From positions 13,268,001 through 13,332,000 of the forward strand of contig OZ176051.1 of NCBI GenBank assembly GCA_964247055.1: DNA of 64,000 bases, in the 5' to 3' direction. The notes beneath the pieces were generated by a model. It ran no database searches, was not told the origin of the DNA, and was given only the letters and a program-made list of their open reading frames with translations. Below, one piece after another: positions 14,101-26,085 of the stretch. This DNA comes from Paragordius varius. Taxonomy: Eukaryota; Nematomorpha. Positions within the stretch are counted from its first letter, which is position 1. Each line of letters begins with the position of its first letter. A program made the position numbers and the translations under genes.

Positions 14101-17100
14101 ATTTTTCCTGTATCAGCTTTCCGGCACCCATAAACCTCTCCGAAACCTCCACGGCCTATAATTCGATGGACACTGAAATCGTTCATGGTTAACTATTATA
14201 AGAGAATTTATATTAATTTAATTATAAATATTAAAACCATTTACACTTTAACTTCAGCCTTGAAGTGTAAAATTCGCTCACCCTCAAACAATTTAAATTA
14301 ACCGTTTGAAATATTCAAAACCTAAAATAAATGAATATTCAAAATTAATAATATTATTATATACTTTTAAACAATGAAATTTTTGTTTAAAATCAACATA
14401 AAATACAAACAATAATAAACTATGAATTTGAAATAATACACTAAGATCTATATATATATATATATATATAATATATTCGAATATATTTGATACTTTAAAT
14501 ATTATACAGTATACCTAAACATTTATATATTCTGCCTAATAAGCTTTCTATAACAAACCGCATCTTCAAGTTCTTTTTTTAGTTTGCTTAAATTTGGATA
14601 TATCGTTTCGAAAGAGTCAAATTGAACCAAATAAAATTATTTTTAATTTTTCTTTAATATAATTATTATTTTATAATATTGCGGGAAAAAAACTGATATT
14701 AACACAATTTATCATTGGATCTAAAGCGAAGCTATAGCTATAAAATTACGGCCTCCTACCAATTAATTTATTACTTCTTACTTTATCATAACGATTCAAA
14801 TACCGAATAATTATAATAATAAACTGATATAACAATTTTAAAAAAACGACACCTGAATTATGAATAATCTCAACACATTAAAATTTGCCTGGAACGTCGA
14901 TACTTTAAATGGAAAACTACACATGATAATTAATTTTCTCGAATCTAAGAATGTTGACATCTGCTGCTTACAAGAAACCAGATTTAAAGGAGATATCTTA
15001 ATTAACGAACAATTACACAATCACTATTAAGCACAAGAAAATGGTCAGGCTGGTGTAGCGATAGCGATTAAAAACCCTCTTCGCGAGATGTTATCCAAGT
15101 AATGAGACACAATGAAAGAATTATACAGCTAAGGGTTGCGCACGATGACTACATCCTAAATATAATATCGATATACGCGCCCCAACCAGGTTTAAAAGAC
15201 GAAATTAAACAACAATTTTGGACGGAACTCCAAGATCTAACGAATACAATACCAGGCAAGGAATCCATCTTCTTAGGAGGTGACTTTAATAGTCACATTA
15301 GTAATAATGAACACGATTTCAGGGAAGTCCATGGTGGAAACGGCTATGGCAGTACTGACAAGATGGGAGAACAGATGTTAGAATATTGCCAAGCAAACCA
15401 CCTAATCATAGCCAACACCCACTTCACAAATCTTACCACTGTTCAAACAGCAAACTCTTCTACCATGATAGATTTCATCCTTTTGCCTAAAATAAAACGG
15501 TCACAATTACTTAACATTAACTCATCAAACTAGCTTCACATTACACAAAATCTTGATTGCAGTCTTGAAAAAACCAAACAAACATCAACCCTTATACCAA
15601 AGACCAGCCAAAATTAACCACAGCAAACTACAAAATCAAACAATCAGGAACAAATACATCAACCAAGCATCCTCCGAAAAGCTCCAGCAAAACAATGAAT
15701 CCATTGGTTCAAGATGGGATAACCTAAAAACAATAGTTGAAACAGCAGAAAATATTTGTGGGAGATGCAAACCATACAATAAAAAAAAGAAAAATTGGTG
15801 GTGGAAAAAGGAATTAAAAGAGGTTACTAAAAAAACGACGCCTTTAAAGCATGGATAAGAGATAGCAATGATAAAAACAGACAAACATATCTGATCGCAA
15901 AACACAAAGCGCAGAAAGAAATTAGAAAAACTATAAATGTAGATTGTCTAAAACTGGCCACTAAACTAGAGGACCAGGTTAAAAATAAAAAAAATTTTAA
16001 ATACATAAAGAATATAAACTCAAACAAACAAGATATCATTAAAACCAAATGTATAAAAAACAATATGAATGAAATAATCTCTAACCCAGAAAGTGGAATT
16101 AAGATATGGAAAGAAAGCTTGGAAGAATCCATGAACCAAACCAACAATTTAAAAGTTCCTCTAACATTAAAACCACCCAGCGGACCCATCCACGAAATCA
16201 CAGAAAACGAAGTATTAAAAACAATGCAAAAAATGAAACCAAACAAGTCGTCAGGTGCAAGCGAACTATCAGTTGATCTTCTAAAACCGATGCAATGCTT
16301 AACAACTACCTTACAACTTTTTTTAATGAAATTATTACCAAACGTAAATTCCCCATGACTGGAATAAAAGTATAACAATCCCTATATATAAAAAAGGGGG
16401 ATCGTCTCGTCTGCTCCTTATACCGCCCCTTAAAACTTCTAGAACACACTTTCAAAATATTTGAAAGCATCATTGACAACCGACTTAGACAAATCATTAC
16501 AGTAACAAATCAGTTTGCAATTCGTAAAGAACACAGCACTACAGATGCCATCTTCATTATCAGGACAGGAAAAATACCTTTCAAAAAATCAAAAACTTTT
16601 CCACATCTTTTTACACCTGGAGAAAGCTTTTGATAATATCTCTGGGGCAACAATCAAATGAAGACAAAATTACATCGAAGAATATCTAATTGAAATAATA
16701 CTAATTCATTATAAAAATACAACCACAATGGTACGCAGGCAAATAGGAGACACGGAACCTTTTAAGACAAACACTGGCCTACACCAAGGGTTTGTAGTTA
16801 GTCCATTTATATTCATTATAATATTAGACTGTATCATAAAAAACATATCTACCCAACCCCCCTGGGAGTTAATCTTCGCAGAAGACATTGTTGTAACAGA
16901 TATTTCCATTGAAAATATGTCAAACAAATTTATAACATGGAAAATCTGCCTAGAAAACTATGGGCTGAAAATAAATATTAATAAAACTAAAATAATAATA
17001 TCAGGAGATCGTACCTAGCGCCCCAAATATTCATGCGCTATCTGCGACAAGGAAGTCAAAACAAATTTAATAAAATGCAACAAATGCAAATTCTGGGTTC

Positions 17101-18144
17101 ACAAACAATGCTCCAAAATAACCGGCAAACTAAACAAACAAATAAACATTAAATGTAACAACTGTAAAAACAATAATCCAACTCAACACGCTCGACATAT
17201 GTGACAATCAACGAAAAATCAATAGAAAAAGTAGACCAGTTTACCTCTCTAGGAAACATCGACTCTAAAGGCCATATAACTGGAGCAATAAGGAAACAAA
17301 TATAACAAGCATGGGGTAAAGTTAACTCTCTAAAATTTGTCCTTAAAAATAAAAATGTATCTAACAATAATAAATGGCTAATATACAAAGCAGGAGTCAG
17401 GCCAGCTCTTACTTACGCCACCGAAACATGGCCCCTAAATTAAACAAATCTTGACAAAATGATAAATACGGAAAAATTAAAGCTTGCTGTTCTGACTACA
17501 ATATTCATCTTAAACACAAAAATGACACAATAGAAAAGTTTATACAAAGAAGCAGGCTTAAATACTTGGGTCACATTGAAAGAAGACAAACCGACCATCC
17601 ACTCCAAACCATTAAGCACATACAACCCTTTGGAAACAACCGCAAAGGGCGCCCAACATATTCCTGGAGCGACAGCATTAAAAATGACATAAAAATACTA
17701 AACCTCGATATTAATAGATGTCTAGATAAGGACCTTTGGAATAAGACCGTAAATGGTAACCTTCATACATGAAGTCAAAAAGCCATCAATTATCAAGTAT
17801 ATATTTTTAAAACTTATTTAACAGAGTATAAGTAAGTATACTTTGCTAGAAAGTTATTAATTATTGTCAAATAGCATATACAACAAAGGGAAGTATTATT
17901 GGCTTATAGATATTTTATTTACTATTATTAGCCAATAATAATTTGCTTTGTTGCATATTGTATTTGGAAATAATTAATAATTTTCTAGCAATATATACTT
18001 ACTCATACTGTATTATTCACATATGGTTTCGGGTGAAATAACTAAGTGTTAGAGATGTAAATTAGTATTTCATAAGCCATATAATAATAAATCCATATCA
18101 ATAAAAAAATTAGTAAGTCATCTAACTTTTTCCTTGTTAAAGAG

Positions 18145-18181
<37 letters not shown>

Positions 18182-21100
18182 TGAATATTTAATTCCAAAT
18201 TTTTCCATTGACAAAAGCGCGTAAACTTTTCACTAAATTATAATAGAAAATAGAATCGTTAAAAATAATGAAAAGATTTATACATCCATTTTTTAATATA
18301 TATATTATTGTGTTAACACCCAGTATTTTAATGAGTATAATTAAAATATTTAATTAAATATACATATGCAAATTTGGGCATAAACTAAAGTAAAAACTCA
18401 CAAAACTTTTTTTGTTAAAATATGTGTATTTTTTTCGATCCTTTATATAAAATTAATTTTTATTAAAATTTTATTATTATATATGAATATACCTTTCTAA
18501 AAAACGTTGAAATATTTCACCACATAAGGATTGATGAATTTCTTCAATGTAGGGCTAAATTTGAAAAATAAAATCATTTTTAGTATTAATTTTCGATACA
18601 TTTACGCGTGTGTCTAAAATACAGCGAGCCGCCGCATATCAAAAAAAACTTTGATGGCATATGGAAAAAGTATTGATTATTATTTGTAGGAAACTAATTT
18701 GTTTAATGATAACTTTCTTATTAAAAATTTGATTTATTAATTTATTAAACTAATCATAAATATTACTAAAAATATGCTGGGATTAATACATAAAACCCAA
18801 ACGTCACAAATATCATAAAAATTCTAATGTTTATCTATCACATTTTACGGTACAATTGCTTATAAAAGCGCATTTTTTAAAATTATTTTTCTACTCATAC
18901 CATAAAATAAGTTTTTTTAATGATAAGTAACAATAAGTGATATTTTTGAAAAAAGCCTGATACTCGATATACTCGACATATTAAAGATGAGGCGTTGAGT
19001 TATTTTTTAATTTACTGATTTAACTCCACTACGGTTACGGTATTAAAAAAATGTATTAAATGTTAGTTTTATTAATTTTTGTCTTTTATCCAAAAAAAAT
19101 AAATCCCTATCCTTAGTAAAATACGCTTTAAAATAAAATATTATGCGTATGGACTACTATTATATTTAAGTAGGATACCGCGCGTAAGACGTCACTACCG
19201 TAGTACTTTATGTAATTCAGTAGCAATATGATTAAAATTGTTTTAAATATTTACTTTATTTGTCAAAATCAATATTAACATCCTTAAAAACAGAGATATC
19301 AGTTTAAGTATAAAACCATGGTGTTTTAGGTAGATAGCTGTTTTTCCAAAAAAAAACTTCATGAAAGTAGGCAGACGATTAATTGGATACGTACCTTTGT
19401 TTTGAAAAACGACAAATATACACAAGTGTATTTCACCAAAAACTATCATTTTTATCATTCAATAGTTATGTCATTTTGCACATGAATAAAAAAAATTACG
19501 ACACGCATTACCATCAGAAGAAAAATGCTGTTAAAAGTTATCGTTTGCGGAATAAACATATGGTCAACGTGTTCTGTCGGTTAAACATGTGAAACATGGT
19601 TTCGAAATATTAAAAATTGAAATTTCACGTGAAATCTACATCCCATTGGGACGGGCGATGAATAGTGTTTATTTTGCAAATTCAAAGCAAAAAACCGTTT
19701 TTAATCTTAGCCGTTCCATCCAAAATATGGCCAAATCGCTTAGGCAAAAAACCCATGCTCCATGTCAATTTAAATTTTTGAAAACCCATAAGAATATATA
19801 TGCACTATATACTATCGCTAAGAATTACCAAATTAAAACCATGTGTTAATCAAAAAACAAACGAAACGAGTCAGAAAATATCGCAAAACTTTGATAAATG
19901 ACAATGTTCGTCAAGCACAGATAGTGGGAAAATACTATAAAATTGCTTCGATGAGAAATTTCACATCCGCTGAGTCTCCTGACTTGGTGCCATCTGACTC
20001 GCATCAATGAAACAGACTCTAGCAAAGCATTTCTTCAATAATTTCGAAAAAATTAGAAAATTCCTTGACAAATGGTTCGCAACAGTAAATTTTTTTGGCC
20101 CGGCATTCATATATTACCTGAGAGATGAGCGTGATGAAGTCAATGTACAATTAATTAATTTCCTTTAAAAAATTATTAAAAACTTATGGATAACCGTAAT
20201 AAAACTATTACGGAAAATGTCAATCCACAATATTATCTATCCCAGGTATTTATATAGAGTGGCGAACATGTACCCTAATAATTTTAGCTGAAAAGAAAAA
20301 AATGGAGATTAATTGCCACGATGTAATGATATAAATTAAAAAACTGTTTGACAAAAAATCGTACTTCATATCATTGTGAAATGTATTTACCTCTGATGTT
20401 AGCATTAGTTACCATTACAAAAAGATGCCTACCCATTTTTCACAATATTATAATTAGCGAAAATAGAAGAAGCCTTATGCGCCTTCAAACAAATAACTCT
20501 TTTGCTTAAATATATGTTTATTTATAAGGAAAAATCGATAATATAATATACATTATATAAATACATATATACATATATATCATGCACAATCTGTCATTTA
20601 AAATTTAAGATTATTCCCTCTTAATATTAAATACTTCCCATGTCATTTAAATGCGCTACAATAAACATAATAGCTAAAACCTCAACAAAAAACGTAACCC
20701 ACACACGCTTTACAAAAATGTAAAACATAAAAGTTTTTTCCAATAATATATAATCAACATTCTTAATTAAAATGAATTGTTTAGTTACAAAAAAAGAGAT
20801 GCAGATTATATGAAGAATATCAAAAAAATTAAAACAAAACATTTTCACTTATTAATAATATCTAAATCACACAATTGTTTCAAAAGTGTTATCCATTAAT
20901 TTAAATATCAAACGGAATAAACACAATTTTCCTAAATTTTTTGAAAAAAGGTTGCGCGCAAACATCAAATCAGTTAGCATGGTATTAGTTTAAGAGTGGA
21001 AATATTAATAATTAATTAAATAAATTGACAATTGTTATAATTCAAAATATTTTTTTTGAAATTTTCATATACCTTTTCAAAAAGCAATTAGGATAAAAGG

Positions 21101-22061
21101 TAGGTAGTTATTTTAATTTAATTAAACTAATTCAAGATCAACAATCAAACACATTTCTATATTAATTTAAAATATTTTTTTTCTAAAAATAACATTTTAT
21201 AAAAAGAGAGAGGCATTAATGGTCAAAAACATTATTAAAAATGCCGCAATCATATCAAGATTAGTTGACAGTTTGAAATTAATAAAATTTTAATTAAATT
21301 ATAACGAAAACGGAATATTGTTTGATGGATTAAATCTTTTTTTGGATAAAGAGATTAATTATGAAAAATCCAATGATGTAAAATATTTAAATGAAAAAAA
21401 TAGGAAACTGGACAAAATCTAATATATATATATATATATAGAATAATATTAAACATATATGTGTTAAATTACTTCGAATAGATCTGATGGTACTTGATGT
21501 TTAATAAGAATTGATTGTACCCGTTTTAAAGTGTCATTTGAAAATTTCTAAGATAAAAAAAGTAAAAATATCGAAATAAATTAAAATAGAATTCAATTTA
21601 TTTTTTGAATTACATGAGATGAATTGAGTAATTCTTTCATGATAAAGTTATCGTAAACATCTTTGGCATATTTGAGCCTTTCATCATATGTTTCCAGTTT
21701 TTGATATTTTTTAATCTAATTTAAAAATAAATACGTAATATACCTCTTCGTAAAACTCTAATTGCGGAACTTGTGTTTCATACACATTTTGGCAAAAATC
21801 TTTGAATAATAAATATCCTATACACATAAATTATACTAATCAACCTAATTTTTGATTAAATATTTTATCAAACGTTAGTTCACCAATTTTTTCCAAATGT
21901 TTTTGCATTATACTTTTTACGCTATAGAGATTAAACAAATAAATTTACCTGACGTCTGGAAGAACAATTTTTTTACTTGCTCGGGCCGCAGGAGTAGTTT
22001 TACTTTTCTCCATGGCCATCAGATAACTCACATCGGCTAATACAGCTTCCAAATCAGCCAT
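3931..22061 (-). CDS. Gprk1: G-protein-coupled receptor kinase, GRK2/Gprk1 class, complete, 21 exons, 780 aa
   Basis: Exons, in reading order: 22061-21949, 21921-21845, 21817-21744, 21715-21614, 21547-21473, 18554-18493, 18232-18181, 14192-14101, 13051-12952, 12437-12356, 11309-11179, 10495-10401, 9966-9859, 8946-8880, 7929-7829, 6941-6779, 6322-6247, 5606-5514, 5238-5111, 4985-4872, 4368-3931. All sites are GT-AG and every phase matches. The protein starts [20 protein letters not shown], the hallmark of this class. The RGS-homology region spans about 50-180. The kinase runs from about 191 to 454: glycine loop [10 protein letters not shown] (198-207), Lys220, YRDLKPAN with Asp318, and DLG with Asp336. 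The AGC tail contains [20 protein letters not shown]. The PH domain (about 558-655) starts near [13 protein letters not shown]. Known family role: phosphorylates active GPCRs at the membrane, recruited through G-beta-gamma and lipid by the PH domain. After AKKASKMYG (670), where I recall the fly protein ending, come 110 extra Asn/Ser/Pro/Gln-rich residues. Introns hold many transposons; none breaks an exon. Confidence 0.95.
5646..5874. mobile_element. Fold-back MITE family F1, copy 1 (GRK intron 17)
   Basis: Begins CCATATACACTTCCTTGAAC and ends with TGTAAATGG, TA on the left flank. Arms contain the family motif GAACAATTCGAATTCACCC and its reverse complement, with a shared core (AAGATTAAAAATTACCTATA.., ..GTTATATTAGCCCGAAAAC). 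It has no coding capacity and sits 38 nt upstream of exon 18. TA flanks suggest mobilisation by a Tc1/mariner transposase (inference). Confidence 0.7.
6949..7014. repeat. (TA)n microsatellite touching a GRK splice acceptor
   Basis: About 33 TA units end only a few bases upstream (minus strand) of the AG of exon 16. Similar shorter (TA)n tracts lie at about 5875-5905, 8424-8452, 10328-10358, 11094-11122, 14450-14470, 18150-18176, 21421-21440 and 44393-44427. Confidence 0.9.
9351..9784. mobile_element. Fold-back MITE F1, copy 2, with expanded right arm
   Basis: Flanked by TA on both sides. Left end CCATTAACAATTTAATTTC, right end TAAACTGTAAATGG. The core matches copy 1. The right arm carries repeated units built on GAATTGTTCGAACAAGGGTG, several times more than the left arm, so the arms are unequal. 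Lies in the GRK intron between exons 13 and 14. Confidence 0.75.
10007..10327. mobile_element. Fold-back MITE F1, copy 3, core in opposite orientation
   Basis: Starts CCATTTACAGTTCAAATTC and ends GAACTGTAAATGG with TA on both sides. The core reads in the reverse direction relative to copy 2 while the ends look the same. It inserted just upstream of exon 13, within 45 bases of its acceptor. Confidence 0.8.
10724..10900. mobile_element. Palindromic MITE, family P1, copy 1
   Basis: The left half ..ATTAATTATTGCTAAAAAG..ACAACAAAAGG pairs with the right half CCTTTGTTGT..GGCAATAAATAAT. The same hairpin recurs at 17821-18011. It is non-coding and lies in the GRK intron between exons 11 and 12. Confidence 0.6.
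11821..12002. mobile_element. Palindromic MITE, family P2
   Basis: Starts CAGTATGCATTTTAATGG and ends CCATAAATGCATACTG, flanked by TA on both sides. The arms pair over about 75 nt, including GGTTGCTTATTTCACACTAT and its reverse complement, around a short loop. Near-perfect pairing suggests recent activity. Lies in the GRK intron between exons 10 and 11. Confidence 0.8.
12029..12248. mobile_element. Palindromic MITE, family P3, beside P2
   Basis: Starts CAGTCATGTATACTTTATTT and ends with AAGGATACAAACATGACTG, with TA on both sides. Inner arms (GTTAAATGGGTAA / TTACCCATTAAAAC) also pair. It lies 26 bases from the P2 element and ends about 110 bases before exon 10. No ORF. Confidence 0.8.
12521..12784. 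mobile_element. Fold-back MITE F1, copy 4
   Basis: The left end is degraded (ATAATTTACAGATCAAATTC); the right end is TTTGAATTGTAAATGG followed by TA. The core and arm motifs match the other F1 copies. Located between GRK exons 9 and 10. Confidence 0.65.
14237..14440. mobile_element. Fold-back MITE F1, copy 5, partial
   Basis: The left end CCATTTACACTTTAAC and the first half of the core are recognisable; the right arm is missing or merged into a TA microsatellite at 14450-14470. Just upstream of GRK exon 8. Confidence 0.5.
14860..17772 (+). mobile_element. RTE-like LINE, decayed, antisense in GRK intron 7
   Basis: The endonuclease begins at ATG 14860 ([20 protein letters not shown], then ICCLQETRF) and runs to about 15535, with [10 protein letters not shown] and a TMIDFILLP block. 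Reverse transcriptase fragments follow ([18 protein letters not shown] near 16210-16280, a weakened RQG region '[12 protein letters not shown]' near 16780, and a FAEDIVVTD block for FADD near 16875). A PHD-like finger follows at about 17028-17170 ([24 protein letters not shown]), then the connection block [14 protein letters not shown] and the C-terminal [16 protein letters not shown]. Several stops and frame changes make it non-functional. Opposite in strand to the host gene. Confidence 0.85.
17821..18011. mobile_element. Palindromic MITE, family P1, copy 2
   Basis: Left ACAGAGTATAAGTAAGTATA.. and right ..ATACTTACTCATACTGT pair, as do the inner ATTATTGTCAAATAG..ACAACAAAGGG and its complement. 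It shares its hairpin with 10724-10900. Lies between GRK exons 7 and 8, about 50 bases beyond the LINE's last recognisable codon. Confidence 0.7.
19468..20170 (+). mobile_element. Decayed mariner transposase in GRK intron 5
   Basis: The start near 19468 (MSFCT..IRRKM) aligns with MSNFVPQKRKSAL..SIRRK of the 59 kb copy, so both appear to be one family. The C-terminal half reads SPDLVPSDS near 19975, then [19 protein letters not shown] and [10 protein letters not shown]. Stops, frame shifts and internal loss make it inactive. The shared ATCAGAAGAAAA block links it to the copy at 58780-59657. Confidence 0.8.
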
Positions 22062-22470
22062 CTCAATGTGCTATATGGTACCAAACTTTGTATACATTTA
22101 CAATGAGATTAAAGTAACATAATCAAGGGTAAAGTATAAATATATAAATAGGTGCTTAAATTTTAAATCAATATTACATGAATGTTTGAATTGCACATGT
22201 TTAACACATTGCTAAATTATTTAAGATCGATTAGTTATATAGTGGTTTCGGTTTTCTTTAATCACACCAATAATATTCCAAAAATTATTTGTTTGGACTT
22301 AATTTTATTTTTGTTTCGAAATAGTATGGTAAAAATATAATATAACTTTGTAAAGACAATTATCATTTAATCCCAATAACGCGTAAAAATATTTTAAAAT
22401 TTTTTATGTTTTATTTGAATTTTGGTTATGTTTAATGTTAAATTTATTATATTTTAAAAATATTATAGAT
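22062..22470. other. Upstream region of GRK gene
   Basis: AT-rich flank before the GRK start codon, presumably promoter and 5' UTR. No TATA box or initiator stands out against the background. Confidence 0.4.
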
Positions 22471-22648
22471 CAGTGGTAATCACCAAAATTTTAAGGGCCA
22501 AAAAATATTTAAATAGTTTCTAGGGCCATAATCCTGAATAAAATTTAACATTTGCAGATCTATATTAAGTAAAAATAAAAATTAATTAAGGGCCATAAAA
22601 GTGCACTTTTAGAATGGCATGCGACCCGTTGGCCGCGATTTACTCCTA
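22471..22648. mobile_element. Possible hAT-type MITE
   Basis: The left end CAGTGGTAATCACC and the right end GGCCGCGATTTACTCCTA are imperfect inverted repeats, and GGGCCA motifs are repeated inside. CAGNGG-type ends and GGCC-rich borders are typical of hAT MITEs. No clear 8-bp target duplication was found, so this is tentative. Confidence 0.35.
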
Positions 22649-23269
22649 ATTTAAATTATTTTAACTGGATTAACCAATCTTTATTCAACATCTGCAGACA
22701 AATCTTCTAAAAAAATATAAATTAAAAAAAGAATTAAACATTTTCTAATCTTAATTTGGCGGGCTAGAATTCATCATTAAATAAGGGGTAAAAATATCCT
22801 AAATATTTTATAGAAAAATATACCAGGAATAATACTTTTGGTTTTGAGTACAGACAGTACAAAAATAATATATTCACTTTTGTGCTAATTTTATCCACAT
22901 ATAAAAATAGCGAATTTGCGCATATTCTGATAACACTGCCTCCAAATCCCGGAGGGGTTAGATAATATTTTGATGAATATATATTCTGATAGTAAATTGT
23001 AGCAGTATCATGGTTTTGGTTTTCGTTCTTACGGGTGTAGAAAGTTATTTAGACTTTTGTGGCAGGTGTTGCATATCAAGAAATGACTAACACATACTTT
23101 TAATTAAAAATTTTTTGGTGAAAGCTGGAGACACTATTCTAAACATCACTAAAATATCTCATATACACATAAAAAGCAAATATTGTCTCAAAAAATAAAT
23201 TCTTAAATTTTCCGCTCTTCTTAAATGAACTAATCCTCTTAACACCGATACAAATTGGGATCTAAATAC

Positions 23270-23540
23270 CCCAAACTAAATTTAAGTCAATATTTTTAAA
23301 AAACTACTGGAGGAAACGGTACCTATTTAAATTTATGCTTCTATCCTAAATAAATTACATAAAAAATATTTAAATAAACTTTTGTATTGAAAAAAAAAGT
23401 TCCATGTCAAACTACATAGGCGCCATTTTTATTTTACAAAATTTTTGCAAAATATCGTGTTCATATTAATTTAAAGGTAAAATTAAAGATAATTTTTATT
23501 TAAATCACATCTAACATTGATAGAAATAGAAAATGTGGTT
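23270..23540 (+). repeat. Dispersed repeat, pair with 25830-26085
   Basis: The block AAATTTATGCTTCTAT..CATAGGCGCCATTTTT..TTTTTGCAAAATATC..ATCTAACATTGATA recurs at 25830-26085 with many substitutions (ACTTAGACACCATTTT, TTTTTGCAAAATATC, ATCTAACAATAA). Non-coding and old. Confidence 0.6.
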
Positions 23541-24275
23541 CATATTGCAATTTTTTAATTTAGCCAGTGCACACATGTCAGATTGACTTAATTTTTACCT
23601 TTGGGTTTTACCATGAAATATGGAATATCAAGCATATTTGAATGATTTTTTTGTTATATTCCGGTTTATTATGTTGTATAAGTGCAGAATTTCGCCATGG
23701 TTTCGATTCCTTCCATTATAAAGTATTTCATTTTAATTAAGCGTGGGGTATCCAACCACCTCAATTTGAATCGGAGAACTGAAATAAATGTTTGTATCCA
23801 AGTGTTAAAATAAGCGCAAAAATTCCGAAACTGCGCAAAAAAAAATTAAATATATGAAACATTTTGATATCAACTAAAAATAATTTTAAAATGCTTTTTC
23901 AAAAATTTATATTTTAGCAATATTTTGTCAGAGCCTACTTCACTGTTTTTCATCATGATGGAAATGATTTTTGTTTGTTTTCAAATTTTCGTAAATTATT
24001 TTGTAACACAATATACTTAATATAAATTCAAAACGAAAATTTTTTTAATCGAATTGAGTATTAGAAATGTTTAGGCAAACCTAATTTATAATATCTTGAG
24101 GCGTTTTTATATATTTTCGATCATGAAAATATAAGGCAGCTTTTTTAAAATTTTATTGACATAATTTTAGCATTTATTCAAAATTTGTATCGCGCAATCT
24201 CGACATTTTAACGTATTAAACTTAAAACTTTATATCGTTAGAGTTTTTATTGATATTGTTTTGCTTTTTATATAA

Positions 24276-25457
24276 AGGGTTGGGTGATAACTTGCAAGTT
24301 TTTCAAGTCCTGGCTTGTTTACATGTAATAAAAAATCATTAGACGAAAGCAAAACTTGATTCGGAGGTGATAAAAAATAATGAAGTAAAACTTGAAGATC
24401 ATGCCAGTGTGGTGTAGGGCACACTTGTCAGATTTAAAAGAATGGATAAAATTATTTTAGAACATTTATGTATATAATATAGGTTTTATGTGTAATTAAA
24501 ACCTTTTTAATGCTATAACGTGATTATTTGATAATTTTTGGCAAATTAACATACTCAAATTTGGTGGTTACAGGATTGAAAACACCTCTAATACACTAGA
24601 CAATTTAAAAACAATGCATAATATGATAAATTTATCAATTCGTGCCGCAAAAAAAATTCATCCACGAACTAAAATAATTGAATTTTATTTTTGTTTAAAA
24701 TTTTCAAATCTCCCTTTTACATATAATATTAAAAGCTAAAGGTTATTTCACCATAGCACGTAAAAAACAAATTTCATCATATCCTTTTTTGGCCACATTA
24801 TGAGAGCCAACTCACTTGAAAAGTCACTGATGCTGGGAAAAGTGAGTGGAGCTCGTAAAAGAGGTAGAAGACGAACTCGTTGGATGGATAACATCCTCAA
24901 AGAAACCAAACGAATCACTATCCGAACTAAATCCGGTATTCGCAATAAATGGAGAAGTTATATTTCAATGTTGCAGTTAGTCGGAATCGACCTTAGCAAC
25001 AACAACAAATTTATTTCTAATGATTGTTGTAAACATCTTCCCACTCTATTTACAAATGACTCCTAACCAAATGAGTAGTGTGGTAAAATAATAGCGAGTG
25101 TTTTAAATGCGCATGGTTTCATCAACTTAAAAACTTGAGTTACCAGGCAGAATATTTAGAAAAATCTTTAATATTAAAGAGATACGTGCCATTGAATTTG
25201 AAAAACTTCAATAAATGCATATTGTATTGATTGTTTATCTTTTTGTGCCTTATTTCATAAATTTCGGCTGAAAATGACCAAAATAAATTCCGTAAAAACA
25301 TTGGGTGGCAAAAAATGTTAAATTTATAAGCAAAAGACTTAACTTAAGTGTTTTTTTATCACCGATCTTTAAGTGGACACTAGCTGGCTCAAGTAAACTT
25401 GCTCAACTTGCCAAGCTTGACTTACAAGTCAAGTGCGCTTTTTTATCATCCCATCCA
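24276..25457. mobile_element. TIR element A (DNA transposon), relative of 32242-34220
   Basis: The left end AGGGTTGGGTGATAACTTGC and the right end GCGCTTTTTTATCATCCCAT are imperfect inverted repeats that extend inward through ACTTGCAAGT-type palindromes. The interior aligns piecewise with element B (for example ACATCTTCCCACTC..ATGAGTAGTGTGG against ATCTTCCCATTATG..ATGAGTATTGTGT). It contains a LINE 3' tail absent from B. Confidence 0.65.
24770..25010 (+). mobile_element. RTE LINE 3' tail inside element A
   Basis: Encodes FFGHIMRANSLEKSLMLG then ARKRGRRRTRWMDNI, the C-terminal end of an RTE-type pol, closely matching the block FGHVMRSNSLEKDTMFGKVE near 55285 of the LINE at 52.7-55.5 kb. Only the last roughly 80 codons are present, so it is a 5'-truncated insertion or a captured piece. 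Confidence 0.8.
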
Positions 25458-25829
25458 TAGTATATGATAAATGTTAGTGTTATTTTTTGGAATAAAGCAT
25501 TTAGGTTTCACCAAAAAATTATTTAAATAATGTTCGAAAATTTTGCCATTTTATGATATGGAACACTTACCACAAAAAATAACTTTCCAAACTCGTAAGG
25601 GTCAAAAACAAATCACTATGAGAGCCTTGATACCTTTTCTTCAGAATATTTTTGTGGATATTGTGAAATGCTTTATTCTAAAACAAATCACTAAAAATAT
25701 TTCAAACTGCATATAAAAAGCGGAACAAATTTGTTATAAATATATTTTTAGATGTGGTTCCAACTTTTTGACTTTTTAAATAAGTTATTTCATTTAATAA
25801 TTAAATTAAATTTAAATAACTTGATCCCA

Positions 25830-26085
25830 ATCTAATTTTAATAAATATCAAACAACCACTGAAAGGGACGGTTATAATTAAAATTTATGCTTCTATTGTT
25901 AATAATTATATAAATATTATATCTAAAATTAATTTAGTTTACGAAAGCTTTATATCAAGCTACTTAGACACCATTTTAATTTCACAATATTTTTGCAAAA
26001 TATCTTATTTTTAATAACGCTATAATTAGTCATTTTTATACTAATTAATCATATCTAACAATAATATAAACATAAAGTGGTTTAA
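25830..26085 (+). repeat. Dispersed repeat, partner of 23270-23540
   Basis: See the partner copy; same orientation about 2.5 kb apart, on either side of TIR element A. No ORF. Confidence 0.55.

Noticed and set aside
15636-16497. Minus-strand frames up to 183 residues
   Set aside because: Shadows of the plus-strand LINE; the LINE motifs are on the other strand.
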